The position numbers were made by a program, and so were the translations under genes. This document shows positions 11,661-22,352 of a DNA stretch of 64,000 nt, one piece after another (the stretch's first letter is position 1; each line of letters opens with the position of its first letter). The notes below the pieces were generated by a model that was not told the DNA's origin, ran no database searches, and saw nothing but the letters and a program-made list of their open reading frames with translations. Source of the DNA: Rhabdophis nuchalis (taxonomy: Eukaryota; Chordata; Lepidosauria; Squamata; Natricidae); assembly GCA_039707465.1 (NCBI GenBank), contig CM077645.1, forward strand, positions 146,003,503 to 146,067,502, given 5' to 3'.

Positions 11661-13440
11661 TTTATCTTTAAGGGAATCTCGGGCCTGCTCTCCTACCCAG
11701 GTTTACTGGGAAGAATACAGGTTCTTCAAATGAAAAGCCATCGGACCCGCATTCAATTCAGGGCTGTTGGTGGTGTTGGTGTTTGCTTTGAAATGCCCCG
11801 TTTAAATTTTACCTCGGCCTTTCAGCCTTGTCTGAAGACGAGAGTGAGGAGCCTTGGCACCCTCCCCGGGGGAGGCTAAGAAAAACACCAGGTGCTCCGG
11901 AACCGCAGTCTTAGAGTTGTATAAATTGCTGGCGCCTTTTCCCTCTGGAGTTCTTGAAAGTGTGGCTGCCAGGAACCCTGGGGAGACCTGCCTCTAATAA
12001 ACACCCCCAAATTCTGGATCTCGAGTGTGGAGAAGCTCCTGGGGGCAACGGCCTCCTTGCAGCCCAGGGGTGGAACGAAGCTTTGGGCGGAGGTAACTTT
12101 GTAACAAGGTAACTAACAACGGAATTCCAGACCGATCTTGAAAATACCAAGATGCCTCGAGGCTAGACGGCAGATGTGTCTTCTCTCCTTAACCCAGTTC
12201 TACTCTTCTCCCCAGCCCGCCACAATCGGCCTGTATTCCTCTCACCCCATTCCCCCTAGAAAGCCTTTGCTTTCTTACACCAAAGCTGGTGTTTTCTCTG
12301 AAAACATCTGTACTGGAGAAGGACCTTCTCGGCTTGTTATCTGACAGCTACAAGTTAAATTGAGCGGAGGGAGGGGGAGAGGGATTTGGGGTCTCTCTTC
12401 CCCTCTTCAGCACTCAGAAGAAATTTTGTGATTTAGATTTTTTTTTAAAAAAATTCACTTTCACCTCAAATTTCACTTTGAGGTGTGAGAAACAGTGTAT
12501 TTCCCCTTGAACACACACGCACGCACGCACGCGCACACAAACCCAGCCCAATCAGATCGATTGCTTGTACAACGCATAAAGAATCTAAATCAAATACTAA
12601 ACGGCAGCATATACAAATCCAACGTTGCTATCCAACGTCCCGGGAATCTGGCTGCGATTCTGAGCACCGGTAAACTTGCTTAGGATCGCAGCCAGATAAT
12701 CTCAGATTTCTCTCTTCCCCCCACCCCCCTTCTAGGATCTGCTTTTAGAAGCAATTCACTTTCCTTCTCGCTATCCCCTTCAAGAATGCAATTCTCCGAT
12801 CTATACACATGGGTACAAAACCCCCCAGCTACAACTGCCTAATTCTACACTTTCTAACTTAAAGCCGCTCCTATTGAAGTGGCAGCCAACTCAGTATTCA
12901 GAGAATCTCCTGCAAAGAACAGATTTACGGGGTTTATGAACCCGGTGTTTCTCAACAGGGTTGGACCATCTATAAACTTATTAGATGGGCATTAAAGTGG
13001 TCGAAAGAAGAAGGGTTTCCAAACGCGATTGCGGTTCCTGCAAGTAGGAGCAGGGAAGGGAAGGCGGCGGGGGGGGGGGGGTTGTCCTTCTGGACCGCAG
13101 AGGATGAGACTGATCCCGCGGGGCTGTTCCCATTGCTTAGGGGGCAAGGCAATATTGACTTGGGGATAAATGGTTCCACTGAATCCTTTCGATTCAGCCT
13201 GCTTAGTCTCGGGGCTTTAAAGTACGCGCATGCCTAGGATTTGATTCCCTCCCACCCACCCCTCCCCAGCCCCGAAACCCGAATCTGGCTCTGGGAAAAA
13301 TCTTCGGGGAGTGTTTTCTTTCCAGATTCCCAGGAAAGAGGCCTCAGCCTTTGCAAACGAAGCAACTCGCTTCGGGGGCAAGAGGGAAAGAGGAGAGGGA
13401 GGGAGGGAGGGAAGGAAGGAAGGACCGAACGGGGCAGCTG
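11661..13440. other. Repeat-poor intron next to exon 1
   Basis: No interspersed repeat is recognised in about 1.8 kb beside the FOXF2 donor site. A short CACG/CACA run lies at 12511-12539 and a G13 run at 13069-13081. First-intron sequence next to a developmental promoter is a common enhancer location, but no specific element can be asserted. Confidence 0.35.
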
Positions 13441-13446
13441 CGGTAC

Positions 13447-14317
13447 CTGAGAGGTCTTCCCTGCCGTTTTGGTGCAGGTAGCTCTGCTCCAGCGAATAGG
13501 AGGCCATTCCCGAGTGGATGCCGGCAGGGGCAGCGGCGGTAGGCGGCGGCGGCTGCAGGGCCTGCTGCTTGAGATAGGGCGAGGCCGCCGAGGCAGTCCA
13601 GTGTCCGGCAGGGCTGCCGTACGGCGAGTGGCACTCGATGGCGCTGGCCATGGCAGGCGAGGAAGGCACTGGGCTGCTGCTGCTATCCGGACCGTAATCC
13701 GGACCGCTGGACGGGACCGGACAACTGGCCATGTACGTGGAGCCCGGGTTAGGCGACATGTGCGGGACATGGTGGGCGTCGTAGGCAGCGCCCGCCTGCA
13801 TGACGTCCAGGGGGTTGTAGCCGCTGGGGTGGCAGCCCAGCGGCGCGGCCGGGGGCGCCTGGAAGTCGAAGCCCTGCGGGAGGAAGCTCAGCCCGTTGAC
13901 CATGCGGTGGTACATGGTGGGCTTGAGCGCCTGGCATTTCCTTCGGAAGCCCCGCGGGCGTCGTCGGAAGGAGCCTTCCTCGAACATGAACTCGCTGGCC
14001 GGGTCGATGGTCCAGTAGTGGCCCTTGCCCGGCCGGCCCAGCCCCTTGGGGAGCTTGATGAAGCACTCGTTGAGCGAGAGGTTGTGCCGCACCGAGTTCT
14101 TCCAGCCTTGGTAGGCGCCGCGGAAGAAGGGGAAGCGGGCCTGTAGGAATTGGTAGATCTCGCTCAGCGTCAGCCGCTTGGAAGGCGAGCTCTGGATGGC
14201 CATGACGATCAGCGCGATGTAGGAGTAAGGCGGCTTCTCCGGCCGCCGCAGCCCCGAGCTGGCCTTCTTGGCTTTGGAGGGCGCGGAGGAGGCGGAAGCG
14301 CAGCCGCCGGAGTTGGT

Positions 14318-14350
<33 letters not shown>

Positions 14351-14473
14351 GGGGGTCGTCGAGGTGCTGCTGCCGGTGCTGGACGTCTCCAGGGCGGAGG
14401 GAGGCAGCGGAGGCGGCGGCTGGTTCATCAAGGCCGGGCTGCGAGGCACCGGGCCCCCGATCTCGGAGCTCAT
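13447..14473 (-). CDS. FOXF2: FOXF2 coding exon 1 (forkhead transcription factor)
   Basis: Encodes residues 1-342 of a forkhead (winged-helix) DNA-binding transcription factor of the FoxF class, a nuclear regulator of mesenchyme, gut-wall, palate and pericyte development in other vertebrates. The forkhead domain spans about residues 77-175 (starts [19 protein letters not shown]; recognition-helix motif [13 protein letters not shown]; wing with [12 protein letters not shown]). The paralogue call rests on FOXF2-type features: [14 protein letters not shown] and [20 protein letters not shown] rather than the FOXF1 forms, plus [49 protein letters not shown] and [11 protein letters not shown]. Low-complexity tracts include eight Gly at residues 45-52. 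The start at 14473 is supported by the family-like N-terminus MSSE-GGP, although the ATG has a T at -3. The open frame runs past the splice site, but family similarity stops at EDLS, where tcag|gtaccg provides a donor (last exon base 13447). One codon (Thr186, in KPTMYHR) appears extra compared with the mammalian protein as I recall it. Confidence 0.97.
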
Positions 14474-15420
14474 GGACGCTGCTCCTCCTGGGCCACCTCC
14501 GTCAGCGGTCTGGCAGCGGCGGCGCCCTGCACATCTCTGCCTCCTCCCTCGCGCGAGCTTTTCACCCGCTCTCCGGGCTCGCTCGCTCTTTCACACGAGC
14601 CCAGCGCCCCTTTCCCTCCCTCCTTCCTCTCCCTTTCCCGCCTGGCCCCCTCCTTCTCTTTCTCCACCACCGCCGCCTCCTCCTCCTCTTCCTCCTCCTC
14701 CTCTCCCCCCTCCCCCTTAGCTCAGGAGCCTTCAGTTCTCCCGGGCTGCGCTCTCTGCCCCCTGCCTGGTGGCCTCCCGAAGCCTTTAAAGAAGAGGAAA
14801 TCCATCAAACCCCTGCGCCGCTTTTGCGTTAAGGCAGCGCCAGCCAAACAAAATCTGCGGCGGGCTATCGGCTGGCGAGGAGGAGGAGGGAGGGGGAGAG
14901 CCAAAGGAAAGCAGAGGGAGGGAAATCCCTTCTCCTTTCCCTCCCCTCCCTTTCCCCCTTTTCTCCTGCTCCGCTGAAGTTATCCTACCACTCAGGCCGA
15001 AGGGAAGCGGAGAGGAGAGGCGGAGGGAGAGAGGGAGGGCGGTCTGGCTTCCACTCCAGCTGGCTTCTGTCCACCTCCGCCTCCAGGCCTCCTGCGGGCT
15101 CCCCGCGGAGGCTCCAGATCCCTCCGGCTGCCATCTTCTGTACACGCAATTGGGCCATCCATCAACTTGCCCTTAAGACAGTTGGCCGAGTCTCCCGGAC
15201 ACGCACGCCTGAGCATCCAGGCTCCCGAAGTAGAATGCGTTTGCCCGTCGCCTTTCCCTTCGCTTGGCATGAGGGGGGCCAAGCCTTTCGCCTTGCCGGA
15301 CGGATCGCTGGCGGAATTCGGCCGGAGACTCCCAAGGGGCTGAACTCGCTTTCCCAAGCGGAAACATAGGTGCCTCTTTGGAGAAGGCCGACACTCCGGT
15401 GACCGGCGCCTTTTCAGAAG
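14474..15420 (-). promoter_or_regulatory. FOXF2: FOXF2 CpG-rich promoter / 5' UTR region
   Basis: The sequence upstream of the start codon is GC- and CpG-rich and continuous with the CpG-rich exon 1, forming an apparent CpG island from about 13450 to 15420. In gene sense there is a long G/A-rich stretch (complement of 14655-14720, GGAGGA-type), GC boxes such as near 15043-15050, and an inverted CCAAT (ATTGG at 15149-15153). I saw no convincing TATA box, as is usual for CpG-island promoters. The transcription start cannot be fixed from sequence alone. Confidence 0.6.
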
Positions 15421-15490
15421 GCATGGGCATGCAGTCTAAGCTGGAGTGGAAGGAACCGGGCAGGCGGTGGGGCTTCTTCTCCCTTTAGAG

Positions 15491-15560
15491 CAGTGTTTCC
15501 CCAACCTTGGGCAACTTGAAGTCCGGACATCTTCAAGTTGCCCAAGGTTGAGAAGCATTG
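15491..15560. mobile_element. Minimal hAT-like palindrome
   Basis: A 70-bp near-perfect inverted repeat beginning cagtgtttccccaacctt and ending with its inverse (aaggttgagaagcattg). It is flanked by ctttagag and ctctagcc. It abuts a second foldback element at 15568-15688, so the two may be a nested or tandem insertion upstream of FOXF2. Confidence 0.7.
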
Positions 15561-15567
15561 CTCTAGC

Positions 15568-15688
15568 CAGGAGTCTGCAAAGTTGGCTCTTTTAAGACTG
15601 GTGGACTTCAACTCCCAGAATTGCCCAGCTGGGGAATTCTGGGAGTTGAAGTCCACTAGTCTTAAAAGAGCCAACTTGCAGACCCCTG
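15568..15688. mobile_element. hAT-like foldback MITE
   Basis: About 120-bp palindrome with termini caggagtctgcaaagttgg and ccaacttgcagacccctg; arms include ggacttcaactcccagaatt and its complement. CTCTAG flanks both ends. Same family as the elements at 17848, 25951, 36729, 38135, 40205 and 54298. Confidence 0.78.
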
Positions 15689-15696
15689 CTCTAGAC

Positions 15697-16443
15697 CTTT
15701 GGCAATAAACCACAAGCTTCTGGACTAGGAGCAGCGCTAGCCCACTTCAGAAGCCAAACGGCCCTTAATTATGAGCCAGGGGACAGATTTGCAGATGTGT
15801 AGCCCCCCATCCCCAAGTGCTGGTGTCTCCTAGGCAGAAATCGACCTGGGAAAGCTTTCACCTCGGGCCTCCGCAGGGTCCACCTATATTCCTGCAGGTG
15901 TAATTTAGCATCTGGAGCCGGGGATTCCGAGGATTGAACGCAGCAAATCTATTCCGAGGGCACGGCAGCTATTGGAATAGATTCATTTCTTTAGACAGGT
16001 TGGACAAATGGGGGTCTTTTTTTTTTTTTTTGCTAAACTCCTGCATTCCTTTTCTTTCAAGACGAGAAACCCTGGAGCATTTCTGCTCACCGTTTCTTTC
16101 CCAAGGCACTTTCCAAAGGCTTGTGTATGTGTGAACACACAGGGACACTTAGGTTCAGCCATTCTAGGGCAAATCCTAGGAAAGCAAGACCGCTATTTCA
16201 ATCTCACAGATAGAAAACGGAGGCTTTCTCGTGATTTGCCCCGGAGTGAAAAAGGTTATTTACATCTCTTGCAAAATCCTACATGCCTTCTGTGTTCTTG
16301 TTCCTCTTGCAAAAAGCTAATATTAGAAACGGAGCTCCAGTCGTTCTGTTGTTAAGCCCTGGAAATATTTGTAAAGGGAAAGGCATTCCATAAATTACGA
16401 TTCCCCACCCTCCCTGCGGAAGATCTACTTGAAAAGGTTTTGG
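15697..16443. other. Upstream flank without recognised features
   Basis: Non-repetitive sequence upstream of the FOXF2 CpG island. Only short homopolymers (T14 near 16017) stand out; no gene or named repeat is seen. Confidence 0.4.
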
Positions 16444-16633
16444 GGAGGGATGCAATCCAACAGGTTCTGACAGGTTCTGGAGAACCGGTAGCAGACATTT
16501 TGATAACCGGCAAATGCCATCTCTGGCTGACCCCAGAGTGGGGTGAGAATGGAGATTTAGCAGTATCGTTCCCCGCCAAGCCCGCCAAGCCACGCTCACA
16601 GAACCGGTAGTAAAAAAATGAATTTCACCACTG
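16444..16633 (-). mobile_element. Non-autonomous hAT-like element (GGAGAACCGGTAG family)
   Basis: Contains caggttctggagaaccggta near one end and gaatttcaccactg at the other, the inverse of the cagtggtgaaattc terminus. A close relative is at 24015-24260, and another relative at 60125-60833 is split by a LINE. The target duplication is not clear. Confidence 0.65.
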
Positions 16634-16639
16634 ACTGGG

Positions 16640-17840
16640 GCATTTCATTGTTCTGAATCAAATATACCCAAAATTCCAATTTACAAACACAACCCAGTCT
16701 GAAGTGACCAGATGGTGGTCCCCCTCCAAATGTAATGTGCTGCATTATGACACTGCATCCAAGGATGGGTTTGAACTTTAAATCTTCACGTCTCCCAATT
16801 TCAAATCAAATTCTTCTTCTCGACTCTGAGGACGAAGCCAAACCAAAGGAACCCAATCAGGCTTGAACCTGTAGATGAGATCCTTGAGCAACTCAAGCCT
16901 GGCTTTTCCAACCCTAGAAGTTAGGATCACGTAGATCCTGAAAGCCTTTGCTTATTTCATCAACTTGGCAACTGATTCCCTCGACAAAGCACTTCTAGGT
17001 GGGGACTCGGACTGGGCACTGACCCGGGACTGAGGAGAGCCAGACTTCTACTAGCCATGGCAATTTACTGGATGATCCCTAGACCAGCCATTCTCCGTGA
17101 CAGAGATGTTGTGAAGAGGATAAAACAACTCTTCGGGCAACCCAAGAAATCTAAAACCCCAAGAAAGTCCAGTTGCCTGGGGGTGGAGGGAAGCACCTTT
17201 GGGACTAGCCAACCGATATTCCCAGGGTTAGAGGTTCCCAAACGCGGCTCCTTTGATATCGGGACGGAGGGCTCAGAAAAGGACGTTGGTTCCCCTCTTG
17301 GCTTTCGAATGAGGTTGCCAACCCACTCCTCAAGCGAGGGTGGAGGGGCCCTTCAAATCTCCCGCGCCTCCACATGTGCAGCCGAAGTTCCCGAGGCCAG
17401 CTGGCTCTCTGGGTGAGCCTTAAGCCGCAGCGTTGGTGGTGCCGCGGCTCCGAGCTGCTCTGGGGGCGCGCGGGGAAGGGGGCGGGGGAAGCCAGGGGAG
17501 GGGCGGCGGCTGGTGCTGCCGCTGCCGCTTTCAGACAGTGACCTGGAGGAGCTGAGTGGAAGCAGGCTTTTTCCATCAGCGACCCTCCGCCAGGCTTATA
17601 CCACCCACGGAGCCCAAGTGTCAGTTTACCGTCCTGAGCCGGGTTCCTTTCCCTAAGCTACGCCGGTAATTAGACAAAGTAAAGCTAAATTAACTGAACA
17701 GGCGTCGACAGCTTCTTCCAGATCACCGCCCCTCTGTCGCTGGGGGGGTGGGGGTGAATGTTCCCTCCCCCCCCCCCCGAAAATGGCTTTGATGGAACCT
17801 AAAAAACCAGCTAAGAAAAATAGGACGCAGCTCGACAGTG
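16640..17840. other. Upstream flank with a second GC-rich patch
   Basis: No interspersed repeat is recognised. A CpG/GC-rich patch at about 17400-17560 with GC boxes (ggggcggggg-type) could be a minor CpG island or distal promoter. A following block at about 17590-17710 is balanced in composition and contains TAATTAG-type homeodomain matches. No reliable coding frame. Confidence 0.35.
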
Positions 17841-17847
17841 GTTAGGA

Positions 17848-17969
17848 CAGTGTTTCTCAACCTTGGCCACTTGAAGATGTCCAGACTTCAACTCCCAGCA
17901 TTCGCTGGCTGGGGAATTCTGGGAGTTGAAGTCCGGACATCTTCAAGTGGCCAAGGTTGAGAAACACTG
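17848..17969. mobile_element. hAT-like foldback MITE with 8-bp target duplication
   Basis: 122-bp palindrome starting cagtgtttctcaaccttggc and ending with its complement. Flanked by ggttagga (17840-17847) and gtttagga (17970-17977), a 7/8 match. The arms carry the actcccagcattc / aattctgggagt pair shared by the family. Confidence 0.88.
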
Positions 17970-17977
17970 GTTTAGGA

Positions 17978-18840
17978 CACAATTGAAGGCAGGGAAGGGA
18001 GGTTATTATTCGTGTAGGGATGCTCTCCGGTGCCTGTCTGCGCATCCACTTGCTGGGGGCCCAAGCGGAATCCCCCCCCCCTCCTTACACCGCCGCCCTG
18101 ATCCTTGGAATTATTCTATTTCGAAAGAATTCGAAGTGGGAGACAATCAAGCCCGTTTTGGGGACCAAAGGGTGGCTAGAAATCTCCGGGAAATATCCCA
18201 ACCCGCTCTCCCTCTCCCTTCCTCATCCCCAATTTTAAACTCGCTCGCTGTCCTCGGGGCTGGACTTCCCGGCGTGGCGTCTGCAGCCCTTCCTTCTTCT
18301 TCGGGCGACCTGTTTGCTTGCTTTCAATGGGGCCCGCTTCCTAGGCCAAAAAAAGGCGCCTCCAGTCCCGGCGAAGGTTCATGAGGAAAGAGGCATTCGG
18401 GCCCCCCCCTTCAAACATTCCTCCAAACATCCAGCGTCCCTTTTCCAGACAATTTATTTTATATACTACACGGAGCGGTGGGAGAAAAAGTAACGCGGAG
18501 CGACCGCCAGTTTAAGGGCTGCGGGTGTGTGTATTTGCTCACACAGTCAGGACGTCTATCAGTCCCTTCGATCTTCGGCCACCCAGGCTTTGCAACATAA
18601 ATAATCACGGTCCCTTCCCGTGATTGATTCCGCCTCCATTTCTAATCCACTCTCTGTGAACTGAATTCAAGCATTGTAAACTCGGAGGACAAAGGCTGCA
18701 GGCTAAACGAGAGAACCTTTGGCTTCAAAAATCGAGACCACCGGTAGATGGCAGCAAAGGGTTTTTCGTTTTCCTTCTACTGCCATCAACCGGTGGCGGC
18801 CGATTTTCTGCCGTTCCCATTTGGTAACCCTTACTTCGTA
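17978..18840. other. CpG-containing flank, no gene recognised
   Basis: Moderately GC-rich unique sequence, no named repeat before the Bov-B piece at 18845. Open frames here lack family similarity. Confidence 0.35.
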
Positions 18841-18844
18841 GACT

Positions 18845-19115
18845 GCTCTTTCGAAGGCCAGATCCTGAAGATGAAACTCAAATACTTTGGCCACCTAATG
18901 AGAAGGAAGGACTCACTGGAGAAGAGCCTAAGGCTGGGAATGATTGAGGACAAAAGAAGAAAGGGACACCAAAGAAGAGGTGGCTGGATGGAGTCACCGA
19001 AGCAGTGAGCTTAAATGGACTCCAGAGGATGGTAGAGGACAGGAAGGCCTGGAGGAATGTTGCCCATGTGGTAGCGATGGGTGGGACATGACCACAACTT
19101 CACAACTACGAACAA
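18845..19115 (+). mobile_element. Bov-B LINE 3' end
   Basis: Contains tactttggccacctaatgag, gaaggactcactggagaaga and ggcctggaggaatgttgccc, as in 533-790, ending in cacaacttcacaac. Truncated at its 5' side; no intact reading frame. Confidence 0.88.
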
Positions 19116-19124
19116 TTTTGTATA

Positions 19125-19506
19125 CAGGTAGTTCTTGACTTACAACAGTTCATTTAGTGACCCTTCAAAGTTGCAACGGCACTGAAAAAAAAAGTGGCTT
19201 AAGTCCGTTTTTCACAGTTATGAGCTTTGCAGCACCCCCACGGTCATGTGATCAAAATTCAAAGGCTTGGCAACTGGTTCATGCTTATGATGGTTGCAGT
19301 GCCCCAAGATCATGAGGTCCTCTTTTGCGACCTTCTGATAAGCAAAGTCAATGTGGGAAGCCAGGCTCACTTACTAACTAATCAACTACAGTGATGCACG
19401 TAACAACCGCGGCAAGAAAGATCATAAAATGGGGGCAAAACTCACTTAACAAATGTCTCCTATAACAACAGAAATTTTAGGCTCAATTATGGTTGAGGAC
19501 TACCTG
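19125..19506 (-). mobile_element. TA-flanked MITE (CAGGTAGTYCTTGACTTAC termini)
   Basis: Terminal inverted repeats caggtagttcttgacttac and the inverse ending gaggactacctg. The interior has the diagnostic gtcatgtgatcaaaattc and caaagtcaatg motifs. Other copies are at 49088-49883, 56261-56663, 58535-59148 and 59739-60114. It carries no coding capacity. Orientation is assigned relative to the 59739 copy. Confidence 0.85.
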
Positions 19507-20404
19507 CACTTTCCCCACGTGTTAACGGATCTAATCCTTTCTTTTTTTTACATTGCAAATAAAAAAGAAATTATTCTGAGTTTGAATCTGGGTATTTTAA
19601 ACCTTTGCCACAAAGAGATGGGATTGATGACCTCTGGAGAGCTTCTCTAACTCACCCTCACTGCCTGCTTCCATACCTCCTGTTGCTCATTCACCAAATG
19701 GGGAGACCCTCCTATCCGTCTTCGTCTTCCTCCTGATGGAGGCAAACAACACCCCCCCCCTCAGCAGCACACCAGCTGGGAGAATGGGGATAATAGCACG
19801 ATGTGATGACCTAGATTAATCTACATGCAGATAACAAAGGCTTGATCCTAATGCGTGGAGATTAACAGTGGAAAGAAGCCAGTTTCAAAGCAGGTATAGA
19901 AATTTAATTTTTTTAGGAGAAACCTGTAGAATGTTTTGAGACACCCTTCAAGATTCCAATGTCCACTTGCCCTCTGCAGTCAATTAGCTACTCTTGATTA
20001 CTTCTGGTAGTGAAAAATGACGGAAATATTTTTGTTATTTTTTTTTCTTTATTACATAGCCGATGTTTTAAAATGCATTAACAGGTGTGGGCAGTTTATT
20101 CTAATTTAATTTAACCTGGAGGAAAAGAGATGCATATTCGCATTCTGAATTTGATGGAATTTGTTGTCCGGAAAGAGATTAAAACCTATCCAGTTTACAT
20201 ACCGACGGGGAGATGTTCTTTCCCCCCAGATGTTAATTTTTATTGTTATTTATTTTAAATCAAAGTGGGGGGGGGGACTTAATCCCAGGTCAATCAGTGC
20301 CTCTTGGATTGCAGCCGAACAGGTTTACAGCGGATGAGGAAGGAAATCAGCCCTGCCAATAAAGCGGAAAGGCTCTTGCTGCGGGAGAAATCCAGATTAA
20401 CATG
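19507..20404. other. Flank without recognised features
   Basis: AT-rich non-coding sequence; a G9 run near 20269 and T-runs only. No gene or named repeat is seen. Confidence 0.35.
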
Positions 20405-20880
20405 GAGGTTGTTGTTGTGGTTAGTTGCAAAGTCGTGTCCGACCCATCGCGACCCAATGGACAACATTCCTCCAGGCCTTCTTGTCCGCCAGCATCCTCT
20501 GGAGTCTATTTAAACTCACACCTACTGCTTAGGTGACTTCATCCAGCCACCTCATCCCCTTCTTCTTTTGCCCACAATCTTTCCCAGCATTAGGCTCTTC
20601 TCCAGTGAGTCCTTCCTTCTCATTAGGGTGGCCAAAGTATTCGAGTTTCATTTTCAGGATCTGGCCTTTGAAAGAGCAGCAAGGGTTGATCTCCCCTAGG
20701 ACTGACCCTAGGTTTGATCGCCTTGCAGTCTAAGGGACTCGCAGGAGTCTTCTCCAGCACCATAATTCAAAGGCTTCAATTCTTTGGCGCTCAGCCTTTC
20801 TTATGGTGAAACCTTCATAGCCATACATTGCAACTGGAAAAACCAGGTACTGTATCCGATTGGTGGCCAGCAAATTGCCA
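20405..20880 (-). mobile_element. Bov-B LINE 3' end with reverse-transcriptase C-terminal remnant
   Basis: Reverse-oriented Bov-B. The 3' tail is at 20405-20480 (cgtgtccgacccatcgcgac). Further in, the minus frame at about 20730-20860 translates to a string containing YGYEGFT, KAERQRIEAFELWCWRRLLR, the typical end of Bov-B ORF2. A deletion or rearrangement near 20670-20700 and stops make it dead. Longer than the plus-strand copies in this window. Confidence 0.9.
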
Positions 20881-22258
20881 GGGGCTGGGGTGGGTCTCAG
20901 AACAGAAAAAAACCCCGCAGCTTCTATCACATTTCCATCCGGCTCTGGCCTTTTTTTCCCCCTCGAAATCTGCTGGTTTTACGAAACAGTCTCAGGATTC
21001 CACTTCCTGGATTTCGCAGGAGCCCGGAGTCCCGCGAGCCTCCGCTCAGCATAGCCCGGGGCTGCAGCGTCCATCGACGCCCCCGCCTCCCAGCTGCCAA
21101 CGGCCCTGCTCGTTCGAGCCGTCCCCTCAAGCGACCGTGCCAAAAAAACAACCCAAACCCTGCCGTCCCAAAATCTTCCTTTGCGGCTTCGTCCCAGGCG
21201 CTGGCCTCGCCATTCTTTTTTTCTTTGGACCCGCAGTGACCACAGGGGCGAGGGGAGAGGCAGGGGGGGGGGCTAGCCGTGTCTCGGGTTCAAGTTCAGT
21301 TTGTGCCCTGGGGAGGATTTCGGTTCAGGGGTTCGAGGCAGCCGGCACTCGATCCGGTCCAAGTGGTACTTTTGACCGGAATGTGGGGAAATGAAACTTT
21401 TTGTTTACCCGGATACTGGTTTAAACTGGGCAACCCCTGAAACTGATCTAGGAACTTGATTAGTGAGAGTTTAAATGACTTGCCGCAGAATATGCTCTTT
21501 GTCTTTTCGTCTGGGGCCAAAATTAAATAAAGGGAAACGAAAATACGGAAACTGTTCATCCTGAGTGTTATTCCTTCCTTCCTTCCTTCCCTCCCTCCTT
21601 TTCTTCCTCCTTTTTTCCCTTTCTCTCATTCCTTCCTCACTTTCTCTCCAAATATATTTACTTCTCCCAACTCCTCTCTTCCGATTCACAGAAAGGAAGC
21701 GTTTTTTCAATTAAAATTGAGGCTGAACTTGTAAACAAACTCCGTTAAGGAGATTTCTTCTTCTAAAAGAAATAGCTCTCTTCAACCCCTGTAGCTTCTT
21801 TTTTTCCTTTTTCTTTTTAAATATCTACTCCTTCCCGGCTGTCTCGGGACAAATAGAGTCGTTGATCAGACGAGGCGAGTCCTCTTTCGTTCTGAATAAA
21901 CTGGGGGTTTATCCTTAGGAACCCCGTTCGGGAATGAGGCAGGGAAGCGAAGCAGCACGTTAACATCAACGAAGTTGGGCCGGATTCGAAGTGGCTGGGA
22001 GAAAAGGGCATTTCTGACAAAGAGAAATGCTGGCTTTATATAGAATCGCCGACCTGTGCCGTCTTGCATTCGCATAGAAGCAGTTCCACCTCTTTCAGAC
22101 AGGTACGGCCGATGAAGTCAACCTCTCCAGGCCGAAAGGGGTGGGGGGGACGAATGAAGGAAAGGGGCAACTACGGATAGGAATACGGCGCTTCGAATTG
22201 ATTTCAGAGGAGGATAAATGTCAAGGGAGCGCCCCGACCTTCCGACCTAGAAGGGGGA

Positions 22259-22259
<1 letters not shown>
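20881..22259. other. GC-rich intergenic flank
   Basis: CpG-rich patch at about 20930-21370, then AT-richer sequence with a short CCTT/pyrimidine run at 21575-21635. The minus and plus frames across it show no family similarity. No gene recognised. Confidence 0.35.

Positions 22260-22352
<93 letters not shown>
22260..22352. repeat. (AAT)n-(GAT)n compound triplet repeat
   Basis: Perfect AAT triplets (about 10) switch abruptly to about 21 GAT triplets. Confidence 0.95.

Larger units (their letters stand above)
3360..13446 (-). other. FOXF2: FOXF2 intron 1 (GT-AG, 10,087 bp)
   Basis: Single intron between the coding exons. The donor is GTACCG at 13446 and the acceptor ends CCGCAG at 3360 (minus sense). 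The FoxF split of forkhead domain from C-terminal exon is retained, but the intron is longer than I recall for mammals, where the whole gene is about 6 kb. It holds several microsatellites (AAC, ATCC, CTTC, TTTC/CCTT/CCCT), old SINE-like pieces near 3870-5310 and otherwise long non-repetitive stretches. No intact LINE, hAT element or LTR was seen in it. Confidence 0.9.

Noticed and set aside
13217..13446. Open frame of FOXF2 exon 1 continuing 76 residues past EDLS
   Set aside because: Family similarity stops exactly at a good GT donor, and the true C-terminus is found in the exon at 3187-3359; the extension is intron read-through.
13469..14977. Long plus-strand frames (225 and 275 residues) opposite FOXF2 exon 1 and its promoter
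   Set aside because: They are antisense shadows of GC-rich coding and CpG-island sequence, rich in Arg, Gly and Pro, with no domain similarity.
17205..17576. A 123-residue minus frame upstream of FOXF2 as a coding gene
   Set aside because: Low-complexity Ala/Pro/Arg composition in a GC-rich patch, no domain, no matching splice context.
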